Positions 18,156 to 27,397 of a stretch of 64,000 bases of DNA are shown here, in pieces. Under the pieces are notes generated by a model, which saw only the letters and a list, made by a program, of their open reading frames with translations, searched no databases and was not told the DNA's origin. The DNA is from Devosia soli (GTDB lineage: Bacteria > Pseudomonadota > Alphaproteobacteria > Rhizobiales > Devosiaceae). The number at the start of each line of letters is the position of its first letter. The first letter of the stretch is position 1. Position numbers and translations under genes: made by a program. The DNA lies in assembly GCF_000970455.1 (NCBI RefSeq), contig NZ_LAJG01000014.1, forward strand, positions 248,001 to 312,000, in the 5' to 3' direction.

Positions 18156-18893
18156 GGTCGGCGCCTCGAACATTTCGACGCGCGGCTTGGCAAAATAATA
18201 GCCTTGGAACAGATCGATTCCGGCGGCATGAAGGACCATCAGCTCCGCTTCTGTCTCGACACCCTCGGCCAGCACCAGAATATCGAGCTGGCGAGCGATC
18301 CCGACGATGCCCGCAATAATTGCCTGCCGTGCTGCCGAGCCGTTGACGTCGCGCAGCAGTTCCATATCGATCTTGATCAAGTCCGGCTGGAACTTGGCCA
18401 AAAGGCCAAGACCGGCATATCCCGCACCGAAATCATCGAGCGCGGTCATGAAACCCATGCGTTTATATTCGGCGACGATATTAGCGACATGGTCGACATC
18501 GGGCATGCGCTCGTTTTCGGTAAATTCGAACATCAAGCGCTTAGGGTCGAATTGCACGCGAGCCGCTGCGCCAAGCGTTGCGCGGATGCAGGCGCGCGGC
18601 TCATAGACGGCATTGGGCATAAAATTGATCGATAGCCGCGCCGTAGACGACACGGGCAGGTTGGTGCCGGCTAGCTCGATGGCCTTCACCCGACAGGCCT
18701 GGTCGAAAACATAGCGGTTGGCATCGGTCACGGCTGACAGAACGCTCGCGGCCCCCTGCCCGTCGGCGCCGCGGACCAGCGCTTCGTAACCCCAGACCAC
18801 TTTATTGCTGACATCGACTATGGGCTGGAACGCCATAGTGAATGGCACCGGAAAACTTTCTCCGTTCCGACAGGCTTCGCAAGAAGCGCCCAT
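18138..18893 (-). CDS. EAL-domain cyclic-di-GMP phosphodiesterase (251 aa)
   Basis: This is a stand-alone EAL domain that should hydrolyse c-di-GMP to pGpG. The catalytic set appears complete: E37 in EALVRG, N90, E123/E126 in FEFTEN, D153-D154 in DDFGAGY, K174 in IKID, E210 in AEGVET and Q230. The short N-terminus has C5 and C8 (a CxxC pair), which might bind metal or sense redox state. There is no GGDEF, PAS or membrane domain. It converges on ycjF with an 18-bp overlap. The adjacent flagellar block makes motility control a reasonable guess. Confidence 0.92.
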   Translation of the reverse strand: MGASCEACRNGESFPVPFTMAFQPIVDVSNKVVWGYEALVRGADGQGAASVLSAVTDANRYVFDQACRVKAIELAGTNLPVSSTARLSINFMPNAVYEPRACIRATLGAAARVQFDPKRLMFEFTENERMPDVDHVANIVAEYKRMGFMTALDDFGAGYAGLGLLAKFQPDLIKIDMELLRDVNGSAARQAIIAGIVGIARQLDILVLAEGVETEAELMVLHAAGIDLFQGYYFAKPRVEMFEAPTLSLAA

Positions 18894-19027
18894 TTCAATT
18901 AACCTATGTTACTGTCATATATAGTATTTCCCCCAGTGTGACCGACGCTGATTAAAACAATGACAATAGCGACTAAGTCCTGCCACACCGGGAAGCGACG
19001 TTCACCGCGTTACCGTGGAGCCCGACG

Positions 19028-19351
19028 ATGAAAATCATTGCCATCCTTGCCCTCACAATCGCCTGTGTCTCAACCGCACATGCACAGGGCCTTAAGCAAT
19101 TTCCCAACGCATCGGAAACGACGCCGGAGCTGATTGATCTTTATGAGGATGCAAATGCCGTCTGCCGCGGGGCCAGCGGCAATGACGTAACGACTTGGGC
19201 CAATTGCGCCGCCCGCTCGGTTTATGGCACTGCACTCAATGAGCAGGACTGGTGCTTTGGCAAGGAAGATCAGGCCGGCGCCGAAATGGAATGGCACGAA
19301 TGCGAAGCGAGTTCGCTCCGCTTTAAGCCGATCGATATCAACGCGCTCTAG
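19028..19351 (+). CDS. Small secreted cysteine-containing protein (107 aa)
   Basis: A clear signal peptide (MKIIAILALTIACVSTAHA, cut after residue 19) leads a mature chain of about 88 residues. It has four cysteines (C46, C60, C76, C92), an even number that suggests two disulfides in the periplasm. I do not recognise a named family. GGAG lies 7 bp before the ATG. Its stop overlaps that of the convergent ferredoxin gene by 4 bp. The promoter region is shared with the divergent EAL gene (134 bp). Confidence 0.8.
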   Translation: MKIIAILALTIACVSTAHAQGLKQFPNASETTPELIDLYEDANAVCRGASGNDVTTWANCAARSVYGTALNEQDWCFGKEDQAGAEMEWHECEASSLRFKPIDINAL

Positions 19352-19671
19352 GCGTCCTTGGCAGCGCTCGGCGCAAGAGTCAGCTTGAGGCCGTCGAGAT
19401 CGTCCGAGCAGAGGATCTGGCACGAGAGGCGCGAGTTCGACTTCACGTCGCCGACGCTGTCGAGCATGTCCTCTTCCTCGTCGCTCGGCGCACCGACTGC
19501 TTCAAGCCAGTCATTGTCGACATAGACATGGCACGTGGCGCAGCTCAGCGCGCCGCCGCACTCCGCCTTGATGTTAAGGCCCCAGTCGCGAATGACCTCC
19601 ATGACGCGCCAGCCTTCAAGCCCTTCGAGCTCGTGCACATCGCCTGCCTGGTCGGTAACGGAAATCTTCAT
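19348..19671 (-). CDS. [2Fe-2S] ferredoxin, adrenodoxin type (107 aa)
   Basis: This is a small electron carrier. The cluster ligands are C38, C44, C47 and C84 (C-x5-C-x2-C-x36-C), as in the bacterial adrenodoxin-like ferredoxins. An acidic patch (DEEEDML, 65-71) is the usual partner-docking surface. It lies downstream of a ferredoxin-NADP reductase and the cys genes on the same strand, with a dispersed palindromic element between, so electron supply to sulfite reductase is a likely role. A second ferredoxin of the same type lies at 25835-26155. Confidence 0.92.
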   Translation of the reverse strand: MKISVTDQAGDVHELEGLEGWRVMEVIRDWGLNIKAECGGALSCATCHVYVDNDWLEAVGAPSDEEEDMLDSVGDVKSNSRLSCQILCSDDLDGLKLTLAPSAAKDA

Positions 19672-19739
19672 GGGGCGCTCCTCAACAGCGCGATGGGGAT
19701 AGCGGGTTGAAGACCTGCTCGCAAGCGCATCAATTCCTT

Positions 19740-19812
19740 CGTCACCACCCGCTTGTCCGGGTGGTCCATTGGATCGCTAAGATGGATCGCCCGAACAAGT
19801 CGCGCAATGACG
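19740..19812. repeat. Dispersed palindromic element, family B
   Basis: Inverted arms of about 30 bp (19740-19770 and 19781-19812) begin with CGTCA and end with TGACG; both contain a CTTGTCCGGG-like core and GGATCG or ATCCAT. It lies in the 171-bp gap between the ferredoxin and ferredoxin reductase genes. The same design is seen at 58331-58400. Confidence 0.65.
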
Positions 19813-19842
19813 GCGAAGGAAGGGATGGCGCAGGCTGAAGGC

Positions 19843-20964
<1,122 letters not shown>

Positions 20965-21017
20965 TCACCAGCGCCCCCGGCTTGCCCTTCAAAGGCGACT
21001 AACGCGCTCCACTTATC

Positions 21018-22292
21018 TTAGGAGACACGGCGAAGGAAGGGCCGAGTGCCGAGCGGAACTTCGGTGACCCCTACAGGCTGATAGAACAGCGCCATTTCCG
21101 GCAGACGATTTTCGATCAGCGCCTGGCGGGTCGGCCCATGGGTCACCACAAGCGCATTGAAGCCACAGCGGCGCATGTGCGGAATCTGATCCTGAAGGAC
21201 ATCGCCGAGAGCCCTGATTTCGCCGGCATATTTGAATCGCTCGACCAGGAGCCGCGCGGTGGAATAACCGCGTCCATCCGTAAAGGCGGGAAATTTGATG
21301 GCAATGGAGGCGAAACGCCCGAGGTCATCGGCAACGTCCTCGATCTTTTCTCCAGGCGACACCAAGAGACCGAGCGGATGCTGGCTGGCGAGATACTCAT
21401 CGCGGTGACCCAAAAATTCAGGCAGCGGCACGTGGGTATAACGAGCCTCGGCTGGTGCAGTGCCTTCGACCCATTCCTTGAACGGATCGGCGATAAAGGC
21501 ACCGTCTTTCCAGAGCGTATGGCGGGCAGCAGCAGTCATCGGGTTCGCGATCGCTCCAGAAAAATCGTAGTGGATGCCGCATTCCTTCTTATTGAGGCCG
21601 CGCCACCGTCCGGCGCGCGGATCCTCGCCCTCGGCAACGACCGAGGTGCAGGGCGCGCAACCGATTGACTTGTAGCCTTTGGCATAGAGCGGATGCTCGG
21701 GCAAGTTATGCTTCTGGCGGTATTCGACGACATCCGTGTCGGAGAAATAGGCCAGTGGATTGACCTTGATGCGATCATCGCTCGTCAGCTCGAAATGCGG
21801 CAGCACGCCACGTTCCTTGGTCTGGTAGCGCTTGCGGCCCGTGACCCAGCCGCCATATTGCTCGGTGATCGGCTCAAGCGGCTCAGTCTTGCGGATATGG
21901 CAGCAGGAGTCCGGATCAGTCTCCCAAAGGTCGCCATTAGGATCGAACCGGGCAACATCCTTCGGGTCAGGATGAATCGCATGGACGTTGATCAGGCCGA
22001 ACTGCTTTTTTAGCGTTTCGACATAGTCGAGCGTCTCGGCAAAGTGCTTGCCCGTCTCGAGGAAATAGACCGGCATGGATGGATCGACCTGCGCCACCAT
22101 ATGGAGCAGCACCGCCGAGTCTGCCCCGAAAGACGAGACGATGGCGAGGTCACCGGGGAGCACGTCGGAGACGGCATAGCGCAGGACGCCGACCGCATCC
22201 ATTTCGTCGAACATGCCGTTGAGCGCCAGAATCCCCAGCGCCTTGAGCTTGTCATGTGCCGCTTGGGCGGGTGCGAGTTTAGGCAGTCCCAT
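21018..22292 (-). CDS. cysH: Adenylyl-sulfate reductase CysH fused to DUF934 (424 aa)
   Basis: Residues 1-245 are a CysH that reduces adenylyl sulfate to sulfite. It has the PP-loop-like SSFGADSA (53-60), the [4Fe-4S] cysteine pairs C130-C131 and C212/C215 (GCAPC) that mark the APS-type enzyme, and the catalytic C238 in ECGIH. Residues about 246-424 are a DUF934 domain (PLPEFLGHRDEYLAS through FKYAGEIRALGDVLQDQI), which in most relatives is a separate gene next to cysH. There is no stop or start between them. The ATG at 22292 overlaps cysI by 14 bp, so the operon is tightly coupled. Confidence 0.92.
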   Translation of the reverse strand: MGLPKLAPAQAAHDKLKALGILALNGMFDEMDAVGVLRYAVSDVLPGDLAIVSSFGADSAVLLHMVAQVDPSMPVYFLETGKHFAETLDYVETLKKQFGLINVHAIHPDPKDVARFDPNGDLWETDPDSCCHIRKTEPLEPITEQYGGWVTGRKRYQTKERGVLPHFELTSDDRIKVNPLAYFSDTDVVEYRQKHNLPEHPLYAKGYKSIGCAPCTSVVAEGEDPRAGRWRGLNKKECGIHYDFSGAIANPMTAAARHTLWKDGAFIADPFKEWVEGTAPAEARYTHVPLPEFLGHRDEYLASQHPLGLLVSPGEKIEDVADDLGRFASIAIKFPAFTDGRGYSTARLLVERFKYAGEIRALGDVLQDQIPHMRRCGFNALVVTHGPTRQALIENRLPEMALFYQPVGVTEVPLGTRPFLRRVS

Positions 22293-23937
22293 AAAGCGCC
22301 TCCTTGAACGGCGCTTCACCCAGGCGCCGATAGGCTTCAATGAACGTCTCGTCAGCGTCCTCGCGCTGGGCGATGTAGAAATCGACCAGCTTCTCGATCG
22401 CACCCGGCACCTGCTCGGCCTCAAAGCCTGGCCCGATGATCTTTCCCACCGAAGCATGCTCGGTGGCATCACCGCCCAGCGTAATCTGATAGAGCTCGCC
22501 ACCCTTCTTCTCGACGCCGAGAATGCCGATGTGGCCCACATGATGGTGCCCGCAGGCATTTATGCAGCCGGAAATCTTGATCTTGAGCTCGCCGATTTCC
22601 TTCTGTCGCGCCGGCTCGGCGAACTTGCGAGAAATCTCCTGAGCGATCGGGATCGAGCGGGCATTGGCGAGCGCACAGAAATCGAGGCCCGGGCAGCAGA
22701 TCATGTCGGCGATGGTATTGGTGTTCCCCTCGGCCAGACCGGCTTCCACCAGCGCATCATAGACCGTCCGTAAATCCTTCAGCGCCACATGTGGCAACAC
22801 GAGGTTCTGCTCGTGGGTAACGCGCAGCTCGTCATAAGAGAATTTCTCCGCCAGATCCGCCACGACCTCCATCTGCGTGTCCGTCGCATCGCCCGGTGCG
22901 CCACCGACAGGCTTGAGCGAAATTGTCACCGAGGCATAACCCGGCTGACGGTGTGCATGGATATTGTTGTCGAGCCAGCGACCATAGGCTGGGTCGATGA
23001 TCGACTCGTAGGCGACATCGAGCTTGGTCACGTCCTGCGGCGTAAAGTCAGGCGCGGCGAAATAGGCGCTGATGCGGTCGACCTCAGCTTCCGGCAGCGT
23101 CAGCACGCCGCCGCGCACTTCGGCAAATTCCGCTTCGACTTGGCCCTTGATTGTCTCGAGACCCTCTTCGTGCACGAGGATCTTGATCCGGGCTTTGTAC
23201 TTGTTGTCCCGGCGGCCATAGCGGTTGTAAACGCGCATGATGCTTTCGAGATAGGCCAGCAGATGCTCGTTGGGCACGAAGCTGTTGATCAGCTTGGCGA
23301 TCATCGGCGTACGGCCCAGGCCACCACCAACCCAAACTTCCCAGCCGATCTCGCCCGACGCGTTCACCGCGGCCTGAAGACCGATATCATGGAACCGGAT
23401 AGCAGCACGGTCATGCGGCGCGCCAGTGATGGCGATCTTGAATTTACGCGGCAGATACGAGAATTCCGGGTGGAGGCTCGACCATTGGCGCAGGATTTCG
23501 GCAACCGGACGCGGGTCGATGATCTCGTCGCCTGCAGCGCCGGCAAATTGATCCGTCGTGACGTTGCGGATGCAATTGCCCGAAGTCTGGATCGCGTGCA
23601 TCTCGACCGATGCCAGCTCTTCCAGGATGACCGGAATGTCCTTGAGCTTGGGCCAGTTGTACTGGATGTTCTGGCGCGTCGTAAAATGACCATAGCCGCG
23701 GTCATAGACGCGGGCGATATGAGCGAGCTTGCGCATCTGCCGCGACGACAGCGTGCCATAGGGCACAGCGACGCGAAGCATATAGGCGTGAAGCTGCAGA
23801 TAGAGCCCGTTCATCAGCCGCAGGGGCCGGAACTGATCTTCGCTCAGCTCGCCAGACAGGCGGCGCTTCACTTGATCCGCAAATTGCGCCGTGCGACCCG
23901 CAACGAAAGCCGCGTCGAATTCATCATATCGATACAT
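22279..23937 (-). CDS. cysI: Sulfite reductase hemoprotein CysI (552 aa)
   Basis: CysI carries out the six-electron reduction of sulfite to sulfide. Two nitrite/sulfite reductase half-repeats are seen: FTTRQNIQYNWPKL near 105-118 is a siroheme-binding segment. The [4Fe-4S]-siroheme cysteines are in ICCPGLDFCALA and SGCINACGHHH near the C-terminal third. The ATG at 23937 overlaps DUF2849 by 14 bp. No cysJ flavoprotein is present, but two ferredoxins and a ferredoxin reductase flank the operon, so this is probably a ferredoxin-dependent enzyme. Confidence 0.94.
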   Translation of the reverse strand: MYRYDEFDAAFVAGRTAQFADQVKRRLSGELSEDQFRPLRLMNGLYLQLHAYMLRVAVPYGTLSSRQMRKLAHIARVYDRGYGHFTTRQNIQYNWPKLKDIPVILEELASVEMHAIQTSGNCIRNVTTDQFAGAAGDEIIDPRPVAEILRQWSSLHPEFSYLPRKFKIAITGAPHDRAAIRFHDIGLQAAVNASGEIGWEVWVGGGLGRTPMIAKLINSFVPNEHLLAYLESIMRVYNRYGRRDNKYKARIKILVHEEGLETIKGQVEAEFAEVRGGVLTLPEAEVDRISAYFAAPDFTPQDVTKLDVAYESIIDPAYGRWLDNNIHAHRQPGYASVTISLKPVGGAPGDATDTQMEVVADLAEKFSYDELRVTHEQNLVLPHVALKDLRTVYDALVEAGLAEGNTNTIADMICCPGLDFCALANARSIPIAQEISRKFAEPARQKEIGELKIKISGCINACGHHHVGHIGILGVEKKGGELYQITLGGDATEHASVGKIIGPGFEAEQVPGAIEKLVDFYIAQREDADETFIEAYRRLGEAPFKEALYGTA

Positions 23938-24253
23938 GACCGTCCTCACCCATATGTTGGCGGTCGTAGGCCTGCCCGTTGAGAGTAAGCGGCGCGGTGG
24001 GGCCCGCCGCACGAATACGTTCGCGAAGCCGCTTGGGCACGATCTGCCCATCGACGACATCGACCTCCTCGATTTCTAGGCTGATGATTCGACCCGTCGC
24101 CTTGGTCGCTGCCAGCGCCGCATCGCGCTCAGCCGCGTCCTCCTTGGCAAACAAGCGCGCCGCAGAGAGCGCCTCAACCCAGTCCCCCGAGACCGACAGA
24201 TAAACCGTCGCCCCCGAGGTCAATTCGTTCCCCGTAAGGATTTCCTTGCTCAT
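23924..24253 (-). CDS. DUF2849 protein of the cys operon (109 aa)
   Basis: This small soluble protein (SKEILTGNELTSGATVYLS start) belongs to DUF2849, a family found between cysG and cysI in alphaproteobacteria. No catalytic motif is visible. It overlaps cysG by ATGA (4 bp) and cysI by 14 bp. Its invariant position suggests an accessory role in siroheme delivery or sulfite reductase assembly, but that is inference. Confidence 0.88.
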   Translation of the reverse strand: MSKEILTGNELTSGATVYLSVSGDWVEALSAARLFAKEDAAERDAALAATKATGRIISLEIEEVDVVDGQIVPKRLRERIRAAGPTAPLTLNGQAYDRQHMGEDGHVSI

Positions 24254-25644
24254 GCTACCTTGAAACTTTCCAACTCTCCGGCGACGGCCTCAACCCATTC
24301 ACCAAATGCCACGGCCCGGCCGACGAGAATGACGGCAGGACCGTCCTCGAATGCGACCGCACCACGCGCCAATTCACCCAGATTTCCCGCATACGATCGG
24401 CTGTTCGCCCGCCCTGCATTGACGACGATACCGATCGGCAGGTCTGCCTCGGCTCCCGCCGCCAGCAGCCGCCCTGCGGTCTCCGCCGCAATCGATTTGC
24501 CCATGTAGAGCGCCAGGGTCAGTCCCGTCAGTGACAGCGCCGCCCAGTGCGCCAGTTCGCTATCTTCGGCCCCATGTGCCGTTGCGACGACGAGGCCAGT
24601 CGAAACTTTCCGCAACGTCACCGGCGTCGCAGTATCGGCCGCAGCCGCCAAAGCCGACGTGACGCCCGGCACGATCTCAAAGCCGATGCCGGCCGCGCGC
24701 AGCGCTTCGATCTCTTCGCCTGCGCGCCCGAAAACCATCGGGTCGCCCGACTTGAGCCGCGCCACGCGCTTGCCCTCACCGGCCAGCCGGACGATCAGCG
24801 CGTTGATCTGTCCTTGCGTGAAACTGTGATTGCCCTTGGATTTACCGACTGAAATCTGTTCAGCATCACGCCGACCCATCTGCACGACTTCGGCCGGCAC
24901 AAGCTGATCATAGACCACTACATCGGCCTGTTGCAGATAGCGCTGCGCGCGAAGGGTCAGCAGATCAGCTGATCCCGGCCCTGCCCCGATCAGCCAGACG
25001 ACGCCAGCACCGGAACCGGTCGCGACGTGGCTCTCCAGCAGCTTAACCGCTTCACTCACGCCTTGCCCCTGTGCCAAGGCGCGCTCGACGGCGGGCGAGG
25101 TCACCAGATCTTCGTAATAGCGCCGACGGGCCGCGCCGTCGTGAATCAAGCTCTCAACCTTCTGACGCAAACCACCGGCGAGGCTTGCAATTTTGCCAAC
25201 ACCCGGCGCCAGAAGCGCCTCGATCTGCGCCCGAACGAGCCGGGCCAAAACTGGCGCATCGCCCTCGCTCGAAATCGCAACCGAAAGCGGCGCGCGATCA
25301 ACGATTGACGGCGTGTAAAAATCGCACTGGTCCGGAACGTCGACGACATTCAGCGGAATATTCAGCCGCCTCGCCTCGGCAGCGGCGAATTCGCCATCCG
25401 GGCCTTCATCGGCCACGAAGACCAGCGCCGCGCCGTCGATATCCCCGACAGCGAGCGGTCGTTCGAAAACGATTAGGTCATAACCGGTAAAATCGGTCTC
25501 AACCTGCCGCGCATAAATCTCTATAGAAGCAGTCGTCTTAGCGACCAACCGGACTTTGTTCAGGGCCTCGTCGGTGCCGCCGACGATGATGATGCGCTTG
25601 CCCTTGACCTTATAGCTCAACGGAAATGTGTTGAGACGAGTCAT
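24250..25644 (-). CDS. cysG: Siroheme synthase CysG (464 aa)
   Basis: CysG makes siroheme for CysI. The N-terminal part (1-150) is the NAD-dependent precorrin-2 dehydrogenase/ferrochelatase domain (KRIIIVGGTDEALNKVRLV). From about 215 to 455 is the uroporphyrinogen-III methyltransferase domain (VVWLIGAGPGSADLLTLRA, the KSGDPMVFGRAGEE loop, EIVPGVTSALAAAA). The ATG at 25644 has AGGA 5 bp upstream and gives MTRLNTFPLSYKVKGKR; upstream codons are not supported. It is the first gene of the cysG-DUF2849-cysI-cysH run. Confidence 0.94.
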   Translation of the reverse strand: MTRLNTFPLSYKVKGKRIIIVGGTDEALNKVRLVAKTTASIEIYARQVETDFTGYDLIVFERPLAVGDIDGAALVFVADEGPDGEFAAAEARRLNIPLNVVDVPDQCDFYTPSIVDRAPLSVAISSEGDAPVLARLVRAQIEALLAPGVGKIASLAGGLRQKVESLIHDGAARRRYYEDLVTSPAVERALAQGQGVSEAVKLLESHVATGSGAGVVWLIGAGPGSADLLTLRAQRYLQQADVVVYDQLVPAEVVQMGRRDAEQISVGKSKGNHSFTQGQINALIVRLAGEGKRVARLKSGDPMVFGRAGEEIEALRAAGIGFEIVPGVTSALAAAADTATPVTLRKVSTGLVVATAHGAEDSELAHWAALSLTGLTLALYMGKSIAAETAGRLLAAGAEADLPIGIVVNAGRANSRSYAGNLGELARGAVAFEDGPAVILVGRAVAFGEWVEAVAGELESFKVA

Positions 25645-25703
25645 ACTAGTCCTGTTCCAATCGTGCGCCAAAATAGTCGCAGGCAAGGGACTGGAGCAAG
25701 GCG

Positions 25704-25714
25704 TTGAAATTCAA
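25704..25714. promoter_or_regulatory. Short inverted repeat before cysG
   Basis: TTGAA-A-TTCAA lies about 60 bp upstream of the cysG start, in the AT-rich part of the 190-bp gap. It could be an operator for the sulfur operon, but a match this short can be chance. Confidence 0.25.
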
Positions 25715-25834
25715 TCGCTTTTATATTTCCCTTGGCAGGGTTACCTTAGAATGACGCCAAGGTGAATTGGCGGTGGCAGGCAAAAAAATGCGGCCAACCG
25801 CCTCTGCGCGAAATGCTGGAATTGCCTGGGGCGC

Positions 25835-26155
25835 TCAGCCTTGCCGCGTCGGTACGTGAACGACGAGCCCATCCAGATCATCTTTGACCTTTATCTGGCA
25901 TGACAACCGGCTCGCGTCCTTCACGTCGAAGGCGAAGTCGAGCATGTCTTCTTCCATCATCGACGGCCCGCCAACAGTCTCGCGCCAGGCATCGTCGACA
26001 TAGACATGGCAGGTCGCGCAGGTGCAGGCGCCGCCGCATTCGGCGACGATGCCCGGCACGGCATTGATGATAGCCGTTTCCATAACGGTCGCGCCGTTCT
26101 CGGCTTCAGTTTCGATCCGTTCGCCGCTGGCAGTAACAAAGGTGATCTTGGTCAT
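25835..26155 (-). CDS. [2Fe-2S] ferredoxin, second copy (106 aa)
   Basis: This is an adrenodoxin-type ferredoxin with ligands C40, C46, C49 and C86 (AECGGACTCATCHVYV), plus an extra C44 inside the cluster loop. The acidic docking patch MMEEDMLDF (66-74) is present. It resembles the ferredoxin at 19348-19671 through the whole length, so the two are paralogues flanking the sulfur operon. AAGG lies 6 bp before the ATG. It lies upstream of cysG in the same direction, 190 bp away. Confidence 0.92.
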   Translation of the reverse strand: MTKITFVTASGERIETEAENGATVMETAIINAVPGIVAECGGACTCATCHVYVDDAWRETVGGPSMMEEDMLDFAFDVKDASRLSCQIKVKDDLDGLVVHVPTRQG

Positions 26156-26227
26156 GGGGACCTTTTAGGCTTGCTGGTACAAGAGGATATAGGCCACCGG
26201 CGTCGACTTGGGTAGGCGCCTGGCAAC

Positions 26228-27397
26228 CTAAAGCCCCAGCAACCGCTCAAGATAGTGCCGCTCGATCCCGAACATGGTCTTGACCTCAGCCACCTTCTTT
26301 AGCGCCGCCTCACGCGAACCCGCCTTGCCTTTCTGCGCAACGATCAGATTGTTCTTCGGCGTATGGGCGTCAGAGACAAACTCAAACACCTTGGTCCGGT
26401 AGCCCGACGCTTCGAGCAACAGCGCGCGCAGCCCGTCGGTCACCATTTCCGCCTGCTTTTCCATGAACGTGCCATGGCGTAGCAAGAAGTCCAGCCGATT
26501 GTCCGAAGACCCCTGCTCCATCTGGCGCCGCACCTGCTTGTGGCAGCATGGCGCCACCGCGATCAGCTCAGCACCGGCTGAAATCCCCTTAAAGATGGCG
26601 TCGTCAGTGGCGGTATCGCAGGCATGTAGCGCAATGACTGCATCGGCACCGCTCGCGTCGTAATCGAGGATCGAGGCAGGCACGAAACGCAGCGTCTGGA
26701 ATCCGCTCCTCTCCGCCAGCCTGTTCCCATCTTCGACGAGCTTCGGACGCATCTCGACGCCGATCACCTCAGCCGTTTTGCCTTCGCCGTTAAGATAATC
26801 GAACAGCGCAAAATCGAGATAGCCCTTGCCCGCGCCCATATCGACGATGCGCGGCGTCCTAGCCGAAAGCTCATGAATCAACGGGGCAAAAATCTCGACC
26901 ATCTTGTTGATCTGTCGAAACTTATCCTGCGACGCCGCCAGCACCTTCCCGTCCGCGCCGGAAATGCCGAGCGCCTGCATCCAGACCTTGTCGCCCAAAG
27001 CCAGCGGCCGGTTCTTGACCCGGTCATGTCCGCCCTGCACTGCTTCTCGCCCGGCGACCTCGGTCTTTTTCAGCCGGAATTTGTCGCCCTGCCGCTCGAA
27101 TTGCAGATCAAAATCCACCGTCTCGAGCCGCGCGCTGCGATACTCTTTCATCAGCCCGTCGCGGACAAAGCTCATCGCTTCGTCGATGATCAGATTTTTG
27201 GTGATGTCGCGCGTCTTGTAGCGGAAAACAAAGCTCATCCGCTCCCCCGCCTTAAGCGCGACTTTCCGCGCCTCGACGCTCTTCAGGTCAACCTCGGCAC
27301 CATGATAGCCGCCGAGTTTGAGCTTCGTGATCGACCCGTCGATAAAGCCGGTCTGCAGAGCGAGGACAAATTCCTCTATGCGATCGGGCGCGCTCAA
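26228..27397 (-). CDS. SAM-dependent methyltransferase, Methyltransf_32 type (389 aa)
   Basis: This class I methyltransferase fits the METTL25-like family. The SAM loop IVDMGAGKGYLDFAL lies about mid-chain, followed by an acidic strand (VIGVEMRPKLVE) and the family stretch IALHACDTATDDAIF with APCCHKQVRRQM. The N-terminal 170 residues carry no recognised domain. I start it at TTG 27397, which overlaps the prfC stop by four bases (ATTGA) and has AAGGA 6 bp upstream. The substrate is unknown. Coupling to prfC suggests a translation-related target, but this is weak. Confidence 0.82.
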   Translation of the reverse strand: MSAPDRIEEFVLALQTGFIDGSITKLKLGGYHGAEVDLKSVEARKVALKAGERMSFVFRYKTRDITKNLIIDEAMSFVRDGLMKEYRSARLETVDFDLQFERQGDKFRLKKTEVAGREAVQGGHDRVKNRPLALGDKVWMQALGISGADGKVLAASQDKFRQINKMVEIFAPLIHELSARTPRIVDMGAGKGYLDFALFDYLNGEGKTAEVIGVEMRPKLVEDGNRLAERSGFQTLRFVPASILDYDASGADAVIALHACDTATDDAIFKGISAGAELIAVAPCCHKQVRRQMEQGSSDNRLDFLLRHGTFMEKQAEMVTDGLRALLLEASGYRTKVFEFVSDAHTPKNNLIVAQKGKAGSREAALKKVAEVKTMFGIERHYLERLLGL

